Positions 23,847 through 31,819 of a DNA stretch of 64,000 nucleotides are shown one piece after another. Each line of letters opens with the position of its first letter. Position 1 is the first letter of the stretch. Below the pieces are notes generated by a model. The model ran no database searches and was not told the DNA's origin. It saw only the letters and a list, made by a program, of their open reading frames with translations. The position numbers and the translations under genes were made by a program. The DNA comes from Pandoraea vervacti (GTDB lineage: Bacteria; Pseudomonadota; Gammaproteobacteria; Burkholderiales; Burkholderiaceae): NCBI RefSeq assembly GCF_000934605.2, contig NZ_CP010897.2, forward strand, positions 4,402,001-4,466,000. The letters run 5' to 3'.

Positions 23847-25460
23847 ATGCTGCGCGGATATGCGCCGTCACTGAGCGCGGTGGCCGCCGCCCTAGCGCTC
23901 TCGGGATGTGCGCTGACCCGCACGGACTATGCGCGTGCGCCGTTGCCCGTTCCGGCGCAGTTCCGTACGCCCATCGATGGCGCACAGCAGGCGCCGGTCG
24001 CCGCCGAACAGGAGGCGACGCTTCAACCCTGGTGGCGCGCCTTTCGCGAACCGCAGCTCGACACGCTCATCTCGCAGGCCCTCGCAGGCAATCCTGCGCT
24101 CGCACTCAAGGCACTGCAGGCCGATCGCGACGCGCTTCAGGCCGGTCTGACGCTCGCCAATCGCTGGCCGCAGTTCGCAGGCAACGTCACCGGGGCGAAG
24201 TCGCGCGCGCTCGACGGCGGAAAAGCCGCGCTCGCCTACGATGGGCAAACACGTACGACATCCGGGGCGAGCCTGGGCATCAGCTACGAAGTCGACCTGT
24301 GGAACAAGCTGGGAGCGCAGCGCGACGCCGCCAGCTGGCAGGCCGCCGCCAGTGCATGGGACCGGCGCGCTGCCGCACTGACGCTGTCGAGTCAGGTGGC
24401 GTCGCTCTACTGGCGGGTGGCGTTTCTGAACGAGAACGTTCGCAGCGCGACGGAAGATCTCGCTGCGGCGGACCGCGTCGTGGCGCTGGTGGAAGCGCGT
24501 CGGCGCGCAGGATCCGTCTCGGCGCTCGATCCGGTGCAGGCACAGCAGGACCGGGACACGCTGGCCGGGACGCTCGCGCAGTGGGAGCGGCTTCGCGATA
24601 TCGCGCGGCACGCGCTGGCGAACGCGTTGGGGCGTCCCGCCCAGACGCGCTTCGTGGAAAGCGAGTCGCTCGCCTCTGTGCCATTACCCGAAGTGGCGCC
24701 CGGGCTGCCGGCATCGCTGCTCGCGCAGCGTCCCGATCTGGCGGCCGCCGAGACGCGCGTGCGCGCCCGTCTGGCCGATGTCGATGCGGCGCGTCTGTCG
24801 TTCTACCCGTCGCTCACGCTGACCGGTACTGCCGCGACCAGCAGCGATTCGCTCACGCGCCTGCTCGCCAATCCGGTCGGCACACTGGCCGCCACGATCG
24901 CCATGCCGTTTCTCCAGATCCAGACGGCGCGCTTTACCACGGCCCTGGCACGCAACGATTACGAACAGTCCGTCGTCACCTTTCGCAGCACGCTGCTCAC
25001 CGCGCTGATGGAGGTCGAGGACGCGCTGTCCACGCGCGAGCGTACGACCGCGCAATACGCGTCGCTCACCAGCGCCGCCTCGCTCGCGCAACACGCCGCC
25101 ACGCTCTCAGGTGCGCGATATCGCGCGGGCGACATCGATTTGCAAAGCTGGCTCGACACGCAACGGCTCGCACGTCAGGCACGTCGCAACGCCGCGCAAT
25201 CCCGGCTCGATCAGATCGACGCGACGCTCTCGCTCGTCAAGGCGCTGGGCGGCACATTGGGAAACCACGGTGCTGGCAACCCGACGGCTCACGCCGTGCC
25301 GTTCGATGACACGCTCGGCACGGGCGTTGCAGCGGGCGCAGCGCTCGCTCCCGCTGGGTCGGCCATGTCTGACCGATCGCCCGGTGTACGCGAATTCAAT
25401 GAGGTCAATGAGGTCAGCGAGGCGAGCAACGCAGCCACATCAGGATACTTCAGCCGATAG
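23847..25460 (+). CDS. Outer-membrane efflux lipoprotein (NodT/TolC family)
   Basis: A 537-residue outer-membrane channel partner for MacAB. The lipobox LALSGCAL places the lipidated cysteine at residue 21 when translation starts at ATG 23847; starts at 23727 or earlier would bury the signal peptide. Two NodT-type repeats follow, with QPWWRAFREPQLDTLISQAL, YEVDLWNKLGAQRDAA, LLAQRPDLAAAETRVRARLA and SFYPSLTLTG. The family core ends near residue 472 (SLVKALGGTLG). The remaining 65 residues are low complexity and are antisense to the epimerase gene's 3' end, so they are probably a late extension. Confidence 0.88.
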   Translation: MLRGYAPSLSAVAAALALSGCALTRTDYARAPLPVPAQFRTPIDGAQQAPVAAEQEATLQPWWRAFREPQLDTLISQALAGNPALALKALQADRDALQAGLTLANRWPQFAGNVTGAKSRALDGGKAALAYDGQTRTTSGASLGISYEVDLWNKLGAQRDAASWQAAASAWDRRAAALTLSSQVASLYWRVAFLNENVRSATEDLAAADRVVALVEARRRAGSVSALDPVQAQQDRDTLAGTLAQWERLRDIARHALANALGRPAQTRFVESESLASVPLPEVAPGLPASLLAQRPDLAAAETRVRARLADVDAARLSFYPSLTLTGTAATSSDSLTRLLANPVGTLAATIAMPFLQIQTARFTTALARNDYEQSVVTFRSTLLTALMEVEDALSTRERTTAQYASLTSAASLAQHAATLSGARYRAGDIDLQSWLDTQRLARQARRNAAQSRLDQIDATLSLVKALGGTLGNHGAGNPTAHAVPFDDTLGTGVAAGAALAPAGSAMSDRSPGVREFNEVNEVSEASNAATSGYFSR

Positions 25461-26485
25461 CGGAGTTCGTGCTTGAGCCGGGTGTTGGCCAGACGTCGCG
25501 ACTCGGACATGAAGGAAAGCAGTGTCGGCTCCAGCACACGCGCCGCCTCCTCGCGCGAAATGCGCGGGGGTCGCGGCAACCCGAAGGCGTCCGCGACATG
25601 GTCGAAGTACTCCCCCATGCGCCAGTCGGTGTCGTCGCTCGCATGCACGATGCGCTGCGCCTTGCCGCGCCACATCGCACGAATCAGGATCGCTGCGAGG
25701 TCGTCGGCATGGATATGGTTGGTATAGACGTCGTCCGACGCCTGCAACGCGGGCGTGCCCTTGCGCAAACGCGCCAACGGCAGGCGCTGCGCGGCATAAA
25801 TGCCCGGAATCCGCACGATGGAGGCCCGCCATGGCGCGCGGGCATGTTCAGGACTGCGCCACGAGGCGCGCGTGCCAGAGGCCCCCAGCGCACCCGGCGT
25901 ACGCGCACGCGACGCGCCGGCGTGCAGTAATCGGCGCGCGCTGCGCGCGTGGAACGACGCACGTCCGAGCGAGCGCACCGTGCGTTCGGCATCGACGCGG
26001 CGCTGGCCGCGCGGCGAACGGGGCAACGGCGTGCGGGTCTCCTCCACATACGCGCCGCCACAGTCGCCGTAGACCCCGCTGGTGCTCGCATAAACGAGAA
26101 TCCGGCGGGGCGCGACGGGTAGCCGTGACAGGGCGGCCCGCCCCCCCTCGGGTACAATACCGGGCTTGGATGGCCGGGTGAGCGCCGCGCGCAAACGGCG
26201 GGTTCTCCAGTCCTCGCTACCACTGCCATCGACCGCCGCAGGCGGCGCCAGATGCAGCACCCGCGGGGCCAGACGGCCAATACGATGCAGGCGCTTCGCG
26301 TCGTCGAGGTTGGCAACGACGGGCACCGCGCCTGCGGCACGCAAGGCAGCATGACGCGCGTCGCTGGCGGTCACGGCGAAAACGCGAAAGCGTTCGACGA
26401 GGGCCGGCAGGGCACGCATGCCGACGTCGCCGCAGCCCACGATCAACAGGCGCGGACGACCGAAGGATTTGGACGGTTTTTTCAT
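25289..26485 (-). CDS. NAD-dependent epimerase/dehydratase-like (SDR) protein
   Basis: A 398-residue Rossmann-fold protein. LLIVGCGDVGMRALPALVER is the N-terminal NAD(P)-binding glycine motif and YASTSGVYGDCGGAYVEE is the extended-SDR active-site region; the canonical Tyr-x-x-x-Lys is not visible, as in YeeZ-like members. SIVRIPGIYAAQRLPL and YTNHIHADDLAAILIRAM are typical later motifs. Between about residues 165 and 225 there is an Arg/Ala-rich insertion with no family counterpart. The last ~55 residues overlap the TolC-like gene in antisense. ATG 26485 faces the divergent reductase gene only 15 bp away. Substrate unknown. Confidence 0.75.
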   Translation of the reverse strand: MKKPSKSFGRPRLLIVGCGDVGMRALPALVERFRVFAVTASDARHAALRAAGAVPVVANLDDAKRLHRIGRLAPRVLHLAPPAAVDGSGSEDWRTRRLRAALTRPSKPGIVPEGGRAALSRLPVAPRRILVYASTSGVYGDCGGAYVEETRTPLPRSPRGQRRVDAERTVRSLGRASFHARSARRLLHAGASRARTPGALGASGTRASWRSPEHARAPWRASIVRIPGIYAAQRLPLARLRKGTPALQASDDVYTNHIHADDLAAILIRAMWRGKAQRIVHASDDTDWRMGEYFDHVADAFGLPRPPRISREEAARVLEPTLLSFMSESRRLANTRLKHELRYRLKYPDVAALLASLTSLTSLNSRTPGDRSDMADPAGASAAPAATPVPSVSSNGTA

Positions 26486-26500
26486 TTTTCGGATTGTAGT

Positions 26501-27535
26501 ATGGCTTACAACGTTACCCTCGTGCCGAGCGGGCGCGAGTTCCAGGTCGAAGACGGCGAGGCCGTGCTCTCCGCCGCGCTGCGTCAGGGCATCGGTCTGC
26601 CCTACGGGTGCAAGAACGGCGGTTGCGGGTCATGCAAGGCCAAACTGGTCGAAGGCACCGTCGAACACGGGGCGCACTCCAGCTCGGCCCTCTCAAAGGA
26701 CGAGGAAACCCGCGGCTTCGCGCTGCTTTGCTGCGCGCACACCAAGGGCGATCTCGTCATCGAGTCGCGCGAGGTCAAGGGCATCGGCGACATTCCCGTC
26801 AAGCGTCTGCCGTGCCGCGTGAACGCACTGGAGCGCCGCGCCGACGACGTCATCGTGATGCGCCTGCAACTGCCCGCCAACGAACGCTTCCAGTACCTCG
26901 CCGGGCAATACATCGAGTTCATCCTCAAGGACGGTCGCCGCCGCAGCTATTCCATGGCCACCGCGCCGCACGAGGAAGGTTTCCTGGAACTGCATCTGCG
27001 TCACATGCCCGGCGGCGTGTTCACGGACCACGTGTTCAACCACATGAAGGCGCGTGAAATCCTGCGCTTCGAAGGGCCGCTCGGCACGTTCTTCCTGCGT
27101 GAAGATTCCGACAAGCCGATCGTGCTGCTGGCCTCGGGCACCGGTTTCGCCCCGATCAAGGCCATCGTCGAGCACGCGGTGCATAAGGGTCTGAACCGAC
27201 CGATGACGCTCTACTGGGGCGCGCGTGCGCTCAAGGACATCTACCTGCGCGATCTGGCCGAACAATGGGCACGCGAAATTCCCGGCTTCAAGTTCGTGCC
27301 GGTGCTCTCGGAGGCGGCGCCCGAAGATCAGTGGCAAGGTCGCACGGGCTTCGTGCACCGCGCCGTGGCCGAGGATCTGCCGGACCTGTCGGGCTACGAG
27401 GTCTACGCGTGTGGTGCGCCGGTCATGGTCGAGTCGGCTCGCCGCGATTTCGTCGCCCATCACCGGTTGCCGGAAGACGCGTTCTTCGCAGACGCCTTCA
27501 CGACGGAAGCCGATAACCCCGGCGGCGGGGCGTAA
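26501..27535 (+). CDS. Plant-type ferredoxin/flavin reductase (CDP-6-deoxy-delta-3,4-glucoseen reductase-like)
   Basis: A 344-residue NAD(P)H-dependent electron carrier. Residues 1-95 are a plant-type [2Fe-2S] ferredoxin with PYGCKNGGCGSCKAKL and LLCCAHT. The FAD domain has RRSYSMATAP and the NAD domain ASGTGFAPIKAIVEH. This order (ferredoxin-FAD-NAD) matches AscD/E3-type reductases and oxygenase reductases. Annotated homologues are called CDP-6-deoxy-delta-3,4-glucoseen reductase, but no deoxysugar genes are nearby apart from the SDR gene, so the real electron acceptor is open. It starts 15 bp from the divergent SDR gene. Confidence 0.85.
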   Translation: MAYNVTLVPSGREFQVEDGEAVLSAALRQGIGLPYGCKNGGCGSCKAKLVEGTVEHGAHSSSALSKDEETRGFALLCCAHTKGDLVIESREVKGIGDIPVKRLPCRVNALERRADDVIVMRLQLPANERFQYLAGQYIEFILKDGRRRSYSMATAPHEEGFLELHLRHMPGGVFTDHVFNHMKAREILRFEGPLGTFFLREDSDKPIVLLASGTGFAPIKAIVEHAVHKGLNRPMTLYWGARALKDIYLRDLAEQWAREIPGFKFVPVLSEAAPEDQWQGRTGFVHRAVAEDLPDLSGYEVYACGAPVMVESARRDFVAHHRLPEDAFFADAFTTEADNPGGGA

Positions 27536-27627
27536 CACCGCCATGACACCGTGACGCGAGCGCTATCCGGGGGAACGTTCAGGCGCTGCGCAAAAGATGC
27601 ATGCAAACCACAGTCCCTGCATTCCCT

Positions 27628-27657
27628 TTGACAAGGGCCGCGTCACCGTCTTATGCT
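27628..27657 (+). promoter_or_regulatory. Sigma-70-like promoter for the aminotransferase leader
   Basis: TTGACA (27628-27633, perfect -35) and TATGCT (27652-27657, four of six bases of TATAAT) with an 18-bp spacer. Transcription would begin at about 27664-27665, at or next to the ATG of the arginine-rich short ORF. Confidence 0.6.
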
Positions 27658-27664
27658 TGCCGAC

Positions 27665-27751
27665 ATGAACCTGATTGCCATCGCCTCGATCCGACGTCGC
27701 CGTACGCTGCCCCAACCGGGATGCCGCGCGGCACGCTATCGACTGCGATAA
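27665..27751 (+). CDS. Arginine-rich 28-residue leader peptide (putative attenuator)
   Basis: ATG 27665 opens a 28-codon ORF beginning MNLIAIASIRRRRTLPQP. Eight codons are arginine (residues 10-13, 21, 24, 26, 28), three of them CGA. It ends in TAA at 27749, with the hairpin TATCG-ACTG-CGATA over the stop, and an intrinsic terminator 25 bp later. The ATG lies at the predicted transcription start, so translation would be nearly leaderless; no ribosome binding site exists. Placed before an ArgD-like gene, it looks like a sensor of arginine or ornithine supply through ribosome behaviour. Translation is not proven. Confidence 0.5.
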   Translation: MNLIAIASIRRRRTLPQPGCRAARYRLR

Positions 27752-27775
27752 CAACGCAAGTTCTCAAGCACAGCG

Positions 27776-27806
27776 AAGCCACGGGCAACCCCCGTGGCTT
27801 TTTTTA
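27776..27806 (+). terminator. Intrinsic terminator in the aminotransferase leader
   Basis: AAGCCACGGG (27776-27785) and CCCGTGGCTT (27791-27800) form a perfect 10-bp stem with a CAACC loop and a run of seven T. It lies only 40 bp before the aminotransferase ATG and downstream of the promoter and the short arginine-rich ORF, so it would stop leader transcripts unless bypassed. It could also end read-through from the reductase gene. Confidence 0.85.
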
Positions 27807-27845
27807 TTTCCTCGTCTCTTCTCACACCGCCCTTCGGAGACCGTC

Positions 27846-29105
27846 ATGTCGCTTGCCCCATCGTCCGCCGTACAGCCGTCCAACGCGCCCAAGGTCGCTC
27901 GCAACGCCAAGTTTGCCGAGTACCCCACGCAAGCCTTGCTGCCCATCACTACGCGCCCCGAACTCGTGTTCACGCACGGCAAGGGCGGCTGGCTGTACGA
28001 CCACGAAGGCAAGCGATATCTCGACTTCATTCAGGGCTGGGCCGTCAACAGCCTCGGTCACTGTCATCCGGTGATGCGCGACGCCCTCGCCACGCAAGGG
28101 TCCTTGCTGCTCAACCCAAGCCCGGCGTACTACAACGTGCCGATGATCGAGCTGGCCGACCTGCTCGCGAAACTCTCGGGTCTGGGCAAGGTCTTCTTTG
28201 CCAACAGCGGCGCCGAGGCCAACGAAAGCGCCATCAAGCTCGCGCGCAAGTGGGGGCAATTGCACCCGAATCCGGCCGGGGGCGCACGTTACGAGATCAT
28301 CACCTTCAACAACGCCTTCCATGGTCGTACGCTCGCCACGATGTCCGCGAGCGGCAAGCCGGGCTGGGACACGATCTTCGCGCCGCAAGTGCCGGGTTTC
28401 CCGAAGGCCGAAATGAACGATATCGCGTCGGTCGAAGCGCTCATCGGCCCGGACACCGTTGCCGTGATGCTCGAACCGATTCAGGGCGAAGCCGGCGTGG
28501 TGCCCGCTACGGACGCGTTCATGAAAGCGCTTCGTGAGCTGACCAAGAAGCATGGACTCCTGATGATCGTGGATGAAGTGCAAACGGGCTGTGGACGCAC
28601 GGGCACGATGTTCTCGCATCAGCAAAACGGCATCGTTCCCGACATCATGACGCTCGGCAAAGGCATTGGCGGAGGTGTGCCGCTCGCCGCCATGCTCTGC
28701 GGCGACGAGTTCGCCGTCTTCCAGCCGGGCGATCAGGGCGGCACCTACAACGGCAATCCGTTGATGTGTGCGGTCGGCCTTGCCGTAATGCGCACGGTCA
28801 GCTCGCCGGGCTTCCTTGAATTCGTACGGGCGCAGGCCGACTATCTGAGTGCCGGTTTGCAACATCTGTCGTCGCGCTACGGCGGCCAGGGCGAGCGCGG
28901 CGCGGGCCTGCTGCGTGCATTGCTGCTCGGTCGCGACATCGGACCGCAGTTGGTCGAAGCGGCCCGCGACATGACGCCGGACGGATTGCTGCTCAATTCG
29001 GCGCGCCCGAACCTGTTGCGCTTCATGCCCGCCCTGAACGTGAGCCGGGAAGAAATCGATCAGATGCTCGCGATGCTCGACACGCTGCTCGCCAGATACG
29101 CCTAG
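27846..29105 (+). CDS. Class III aminotransferase, acetylornithine aminotransferase-like (ArgD type)
   Basis: A 419-residue PLP enzyme. NSLGHCHPVMRDAL and FFANSGAEANESAIKLARK bind the cofactor phosphate, IVDEVQTGCGRTG carries the PLP aspartate, and Lys272 in TLGKGIGGGVPLAAM is the Schiff-base lysine. Best resemblance is to ArgD/AstC-like enzymes moving an amino group between N-acetylornithine, ornithine or related diamines and 2-oxoglutarate, but neighbours in the family act on other omega-amino acids. GGAG at 27836-27839 supports ATG 27846. Two acetyltransferase genes follow on the same strand without a terminator, suggesting one pathway. Confidence 0.85.
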   Translation: MSLAPSSAVQPSNAPKVARNAKFAEYPTQALLPITTRPELVFTHGKGGWLYDHEGKRYLDFIQGWAVNSLGHCHPVMRDALATQGSLLLNPSPAYYNVPMIELADLLAKLSGLGKVFFANSGAEANESAIKLARKWGQLHPNPAGGARYEIITFNNAFHGRTLATMSASGKPGWDTIFAPQVPGFPKAEMNDIASVEALIGPDTVAVMLEPIQGEAGVVPATDAFMKALRELTKKHGLLMIVDEVQTGCGRTGTMFSHQQNGIVPDIMTLGKGIGGGVPLAAMLCGDEFAVFQPGDQGGTYNGNPLMCAVGLAVMRTVSSPGFLEFVRAQADYLSAGLQHLSSRYGGQGERGAGLLRALLLGRDIGPQLVEAARDMTPDGLLLNSARPNLLRFMPALNVSREEIDQMLAMLDTLLARYA

Positions 29106-29201
29106 TCCGCAAGGTCCCCAGACAAACACGTAGCGTACGACGATGCTCGCCCGGATTTCACAGGGGCGAGCACGTCGGACATAGCAAAGGAGAACCCATC
29201 G

Positions 29202-29717
29202 ATGAACGACCTGAATCCGGGGCAACCGGTCGCCCCCGCCGATGCCATCGTCGAAATTTCATCCGATCCGGCGCGGCTCGATATCGGTTTCATCCATCAC
29301 GCGCTCTCGACGCAAACGCACTGGGCGCAGGACATTCCGCGCAACACGCTCATGCGCGCCATCAGCCATTCGCTGTGCTTCGGCGCCTATGCGATGCAGG
29401 TCGAGGGCGGCGCGGCGCATCAGGTCGGCTTCGCACGCGTGATCACCGACCGCGCCACGTTTGCCTATCTGGCGGACGTCTTCGTCGACCCGTCGATGCG
29501 CGGACTCGGCATCGGCAAGCGCCTGTGCGAGAACGTGCTCGCACACCCTTCGCTGCAAGGGCTGCGCCGTTTCCTGCTCGCGACCACCGATGCCGCCGGT
29601 CTTTACGCCCGCTACGGGTTCGAGCCGCTGGGCCCCGTCAACAAGATGATGCAAATCCATCGGCCCGACATCTACACGAGCCCCACGAGCCGCACGAACC
29701 CACAGGAAGCACCATGA
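29202..29717 (+). CDS. GNAT N-acetyltransferase
   Basis: A 171-residue acetyltransferase with ATFAYLADVFVDPSMRGLG followed by IGKRLCENVL, the acetyl-CoA loop, and LLATTDAAGLYARYGFEPL near the end, a pattern of the GNAT group often annotated as small-molecule acetyltransferases. AAGGAG lies about 8 bases before ATG 29202. Its stop overlaps the next gene by four bases, so the two GNATs are co-translated. The acceptor is unknown; the upstream ArgD-like enzyme suggests an amine or amino acid. Confidence 0.82.
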   Translation: MNDLNPGQPVAPADAIVEISSDPARLDIGFIHHALSTQTHWAQDIPRNTLMRAISHSLCFGAYAMQVEGGAAHQVGFARVITDRATFAYLADVFVDPSMRGLGIGKRLCENVLAHPSLQGLRRFLLATTDAAGLYARYGFEPLGPVNKMMQIHRPDIYTSPTSRTNPQEAP

Positions 29718-30223
29718 TTCGCCTGCCCGCCGACATTCATATTCGCACCTTCGACGAATCGGATACCGAAGCCGTGATCGCGCTCTGGCGCGAAACGTTT
29801 CCGGAGTACAACCGCGCAGACAAGCCGCATCGCGAACCGCGTCGCTCGATTGCCAACAAAGTCGCCATGCACGACGGACTGTTCTTTGTCGCGGTGCGCG
29901 AACGCAAGATCGTGGGCACGGTGATGGCCGGATACGACGGGCATCGCGGCTGGGTCTACTCGCTCGCGGTCACGTCGGCATTGCGCCGTCGCGGCGTGGC
30001 CAGTGCGCTGCTGCGCCATGCGGAGGCCGCACTGTCCGAACGCGGTTGCCTCAAGCTCAATCTGCAGGTGCTCAGGCAGTCGCGCGAAGCGCTCGCGTTC
30101 TACAACGCCCACGGCTATGCCGCCGACGACGTCGTGAGCCTCGGCAAGCGGTTGCCGTTCGCAGCGGTGGCGTTGCGGGGGGATGACGCCGGAGCGCGTC
30201 GGCGCTTCGACACTCCCTCCTGA
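29714..30223 (+). CDS. GNAT N-acetyltransferase (YpeA-like)
   Basis: A 169-residue protein with IRTFDESDTEAVIALWRETF at the start, the acetyl-CoA-binding stretch GWVYSLAVTSALRRRGVASA and LNLQVLRQSREALAFYNAHG at the end, which resembles YpeA and related GNATs. ATG 29714 overlaps the upstream stop (ATGA). It closes the likely aminotransferase-GNAT-GNAT operon, since a strong terminator follows directly. Substrate not known. Confidence 0.82.
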   Translation: MIRLPADIHIRTFDESDTEAVIALWRETFPEYNRADKPHREPRRSIANKVAMHDGLFFVAVRERKIVGTVMAGYDGHRGWVYSLAVTSALRRRGVASALLRHAEAALSERGCLKLNLQVLRQSREALAFYNAHGYAADDVVSLGKRLPFAAVALRGDDAGARRRFDTPS

Positions 30224-30229
30224 ATGCAC

Positions 30230-30262
30230 AAAGGGCGCCGGAATTGACTTCCGGCGCCCTTT
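30230..30262. terminator. Bidirectional intrinsic terminator between GNAT and livF
   Basis: AAAGGGCGCCGGAA (30230-30243) and TTCCGGCGCCCTTT (30249-30262) form a perfect 14-bp stem with a TTGAC loop. It serves both convergent genes. Confidence 0.88.
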
Positions 30263-30311
30263 GCTTACGACTGGCTTGCTCGTCTATCGACGCACTGGCG
30301 TGCGTTCGAAC

Positions 30312-31025
30312 TCACTCTCCGAGATACGCTGCGCGCACCTTCGGATCGTCGAGCATGTCCTTCGCGTCGCCGGTCATGGTGACGAGGCCACTGTCCATCA
30401 CGTAGCCACGATGCGCGGCTTGCAGCGCCAGACGCGCGTTCTGCTCCACGAGCAGCACCGTCACGCCTTCGGCCGACACCGTACGCACCACCTCGAAGAT
30501 CTTCTCGACCATGATCGGCGAGAGGCCCATCGACGGCTCGTCGAGCAGCAACAGCTTGGGCTGGCTCATCAGCGCCCGTGCCATGGCGAGCATCTGCTGC
30601 TCACCGCCCGAGAGCGTGCCGGCGAGCTGGTCCTTGCGCTCCTTCAAGCGCGGGAAAATGCCGAACATCTTGTCGACGTCCTGCTTGATCCCCGCGTTGT
30701 CGCTGCGCAGATACGCCCCCATCTGCATGTTCTCGAGGATGGTCATGCGCGTGAAGATGCCGCGACCTTCCGGCACCATCGCCAGTCCTTGTTTGAGCAG
30801 ATCGAACGCCTTCACTCCGCGAATCGACTTGCCCAGATACTCGATGTCGCCATCGGCCCACGGCAACAGCCCCGTGATCGCCTTCATCGTGGTCGTCTTG
30901 CCCGCCCCGTTCGCGCCGATGAGCGTGACCAGCTCGCCCGGCTGAATGTTCAGGTCGATGCCCTTGACCGCCTTGATCCCGCCGTAAGCGACTTTCAGGC
31001 CCTTGATCGTCAACATTGCGCTCAT
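30312..31025 (-). CDS. livF: Branched-chain amino acid ABC transporter ATPase LivF
   Basis: A 237-residue ATPase: Walker A GANGAGKTTTMKAITG, signature LSGGEQQMLAMARALM, Walker B LLLLDEPSMGLSP. It energises uptake of leucine, isoleucine, valine or related compounds through LivH/LivM. The ATG at 31025 shares one base with the livG stop (TGATG), so translation is coupled. TTG 31028 is an alternative. It is the last gene of the liv operon. Confidence 0.93.
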   Translation of the reverse strand: MSAMLTIKGLKVAYGGIKAVKGIDLNIQPGELVTLIGANGAGKTTTMKAITGLLPWADGDIEYLGKSIRGVKAFDLLKQGLAMVPEGRGIFTRMTILENMQMGAYLRSDNAGIKQDVDKMFGIFPRLKERKDQLAGTLSGGEQQMLAMARALMSQPKLLLLDEPSMGLSPIMVEKIFEVVRTVSAEGVTVLLVEQNARLALQAAHRGYVMDSGLVTMTGDAKDMLDDPKVRAAYLGE

Positions 31026-31798
31026 CAATGGCCTCCCGAACCCAGATACGCTTCAATCACCGCCGGATTTTTCTGCACATCCTGCGGCAAACCTTCGGCA
31101 ATCACCTTGCCGTAATCGAGCACCGTCATGCGGTTGCACAACCCCATCACCAACTTCACGTCGTGCTCGATGAGCAGGATCGTCTTGCCGTCGCTGCGGA
31201 TCTTGTCGAGCAGACCGCGCAGCTCGACCTTCTCCGTGGCGTTCATGCCGGCGGCCGGTTCGTCCAGCGCCAGCAGCTTCGGGTCGGTCGCGAGCGCTCG
31301 CGCGATCTCCAGACGGCGCTGGTGGCCGTACGAGAGGTTCGCGGCCGTGTAGTTGGCGTACTTCGCCACGCCCACGTATTCGAGCAGTTCCATCGCACGA
31401 TCGCGAATGGCACGCTCCTCGGCCTTTGCGCCCGGGTAGCGGACGATCGCGCCGATCACGCCCATCTTCGTGCGCACGTGACGGCCCACCATCACGTTCT
31501 CGACGACGGTCATGCCGCCGAACAGACGAATGTTCTGGAACGTGCGTGCGATGCCGGCTTTCGCCACTTCATGCACGGCGGTCGGCTTGTAGGCCGCGCC
31601 GTCGAGCTTGAACTCGCCCGAGTCCGGGGTGTAGAGACCGGTGATCACGTTGAAGAACGTGGTCTTGCCGGCGCCGTTCGGGCCGATCAGCCCGTAAATC
31701 TGCCCCGGCTTGATCTCCAGGCCCACATCGGTGAGGGCCTGCAGACCGCCGAAGCGCTTGTTCACGCCCTTGACGGACAGAAGAATTTGTTCGCTCAT
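31025..31798 (-). CDS. livG: Branched-chain amino acid ABC transporter ATPase LivG
   Basis: A 257-residue ATPase with Walker A GPNGAGKTTFFNVITG, signature NLSYGHQRRLEIARALA and Walker B LLALDEPAAGMN; the LSYG form of the signature and the long C-terminal tail are typical of LivG. It pairs with LivF beneath the LivHM channel. It starts 21 bp after livM. Confidence 0.93.
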   Translation of the reverse strand: MSEQILLSVKGVNKRFGGLQALTDVGLEIKPGQIYGLIGPNGAGKTTFFNVITGLYTPDSGEFKLDGAAYKPTAVHEVAKAGIARTFQNIRLFGGMTVVENVMVGRHVRTKMGVIGAIVRYPGAKAEERAIRDRAMELLEYVGVAKYANYTAANLSYGHQRRLEIARALATDPKLLALDEPAAGMNATEKVELRGLLDKIRSDGKTILLIEHDVKLVMGLCNRMTVLDYGKVIAEGLPQDVQKNPAVIEAYLGSGGH

Positions 31799-31819
31799 AT
31801 TCAGGTCATCTCCCTCGGC

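Noticed and set aside
27601..28074. 157-codon ORF covering the aminotransferase leader
   Set aside because: It runs in a different frame through the terminator and into the aminotransferase gene; the short arginine-rich ORF fits promoter and terminator better.
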